Positions 5,606 to 5,825 of a stretch of 5,825 bases of DNA are shown piece after piece. Within the stretch, counting starts at the first letter, position 1, and every line of letters begins with the position of its first letter. Under the pieces are notes generated by a model. That model was given only the letters and a program-made list of their open reading frames with translations. It searched no databases and was not told where the DNA came from. Made by a program: the position numbers and the translations under genes. Source of the DNA: Candidatus Aenigmatarchaeota archaeon (GTDB lineage: Archaea > Aenigmatarchaeota > Aenigmatarchaeia > QMZP01); assembly GCA_030673725.1 (NCBI GenBank), contig DAOVIL010000043.1:1-5825 (forward strand). The letters run 5' to 3'.

Positions 5606-5825
5606 CTACATGCCTTCTATGAAGGCGCGCTTTTTCATGAATTCGTAGAACTCGGGGGGCATGTAAAGCTCGTATATGGCGTCCTCTGAGAATGCCACGG
5701 TGTCGCCGTCTCCCAGCTGCGTCCACCCGCTCACCTTCTTGCTGTTGACGAATGTCCCGTTCTTGGAATCCGCGTCCTTCACGCTGACCCCACCTTCATG
5801 GGTCTTGAGCATGGCATGTAAATTA
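5606..5825 (-). CDS. FHA-domain protein, C-terminal part (5' end outside the window)
   Basis: The visible 72 or so codons encode the C-terminal half of a forkhead-associated domain, which binds phosphothreonine peptides. The run NLHAML matches the S-x-x-H segment of FHA domains. It is followed by GGVSVKDADSKNGTFVNSKK, the D-x-x-S-x-N-G-T-x-V-N core, and by LGDGDTVAF, the L-x-x-GD-x-I turn. An internal ATG at 5812 would begin inside this motif and remove the conserved His, so it is not the start; the frame stays open to the window edge. The short tail after the domain ends KKRAFIEGM. The N-terminal half of the FHA domain, including the expected Arg, and any preceding domain are not visible. 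The gene converges on ppsA with a 2-bp gap. Confidence 0.88.
   Translation of the reverse strand, partial: NLHAMLKTHEGGVSVKDADSKNGTFVNSKKVSGWTQLGDGDTVAFSEDAIYELYMPPEFYEFMKKRAFIEGM

Overview
The window is archaeal. It encodes RpoN (Rpo10), the small zinc-binding subunit of the archaeal/eukaryotic-type RNA polymerase, and a DUF357 protein, a family known essentially from archaea. Nearly every gene has an archaeal TATA box about 25 nt before its start codon, which points to leaderless transcripts. Base composition is roughly balanced, and arginine and isoleucine codons are rich in AGG/AGA and ATA. The lineage cannot be fixed from the sequence. A DPANN-type or other poorly sampled archaeon would fit the scattered gene order and several unrecognised proteins, but this is inference.

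Layout. Positions 1-40 hold an inverted repeat just past the rpoN stop. On the minus strand, reading leftwards, lie an unrecognised 84-residue protein (1476-1730), an unrecognised 388-residue protein with a long charged helical tail (248-1414), and rpoN (40-234). The last two are 13 bp apart and probably co-transcribed. On the plus strand follow a Yip1-like membrane protein (1808-2386) and a small putative lipoprotein with an EF-hand-like loop (2486-2971). A minus-strand DUF357 gene (2988-3230) is divergent from a large plus-strand phosphoenolpyruvate synthase gene (3279-5603). The window ends inside a minus-strand FHA-domain gene (5606 to beyond 5825).

The genes look like mostly single transcription units rather than one pathway. 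ppsA supplies PEP from pyruvate for gluconeogenesis, rpoN serves transcription, and the Yip1-like protein and lipoprotein are envelope proteins. The DUF357 and ppsA genes share a 48-bp spacer whose near-palindromic TATA element lies almost midway between the two start codons. No mobile element, CRISPR array, tRNA or rRNA was seen, and no gap between genes exceeds 100 bp. I see no clear new multi-gene system. The best leads are the unknown 388-residue protein paired with rpoN, the shared promoter, and the calcium-loop lipoprotein.
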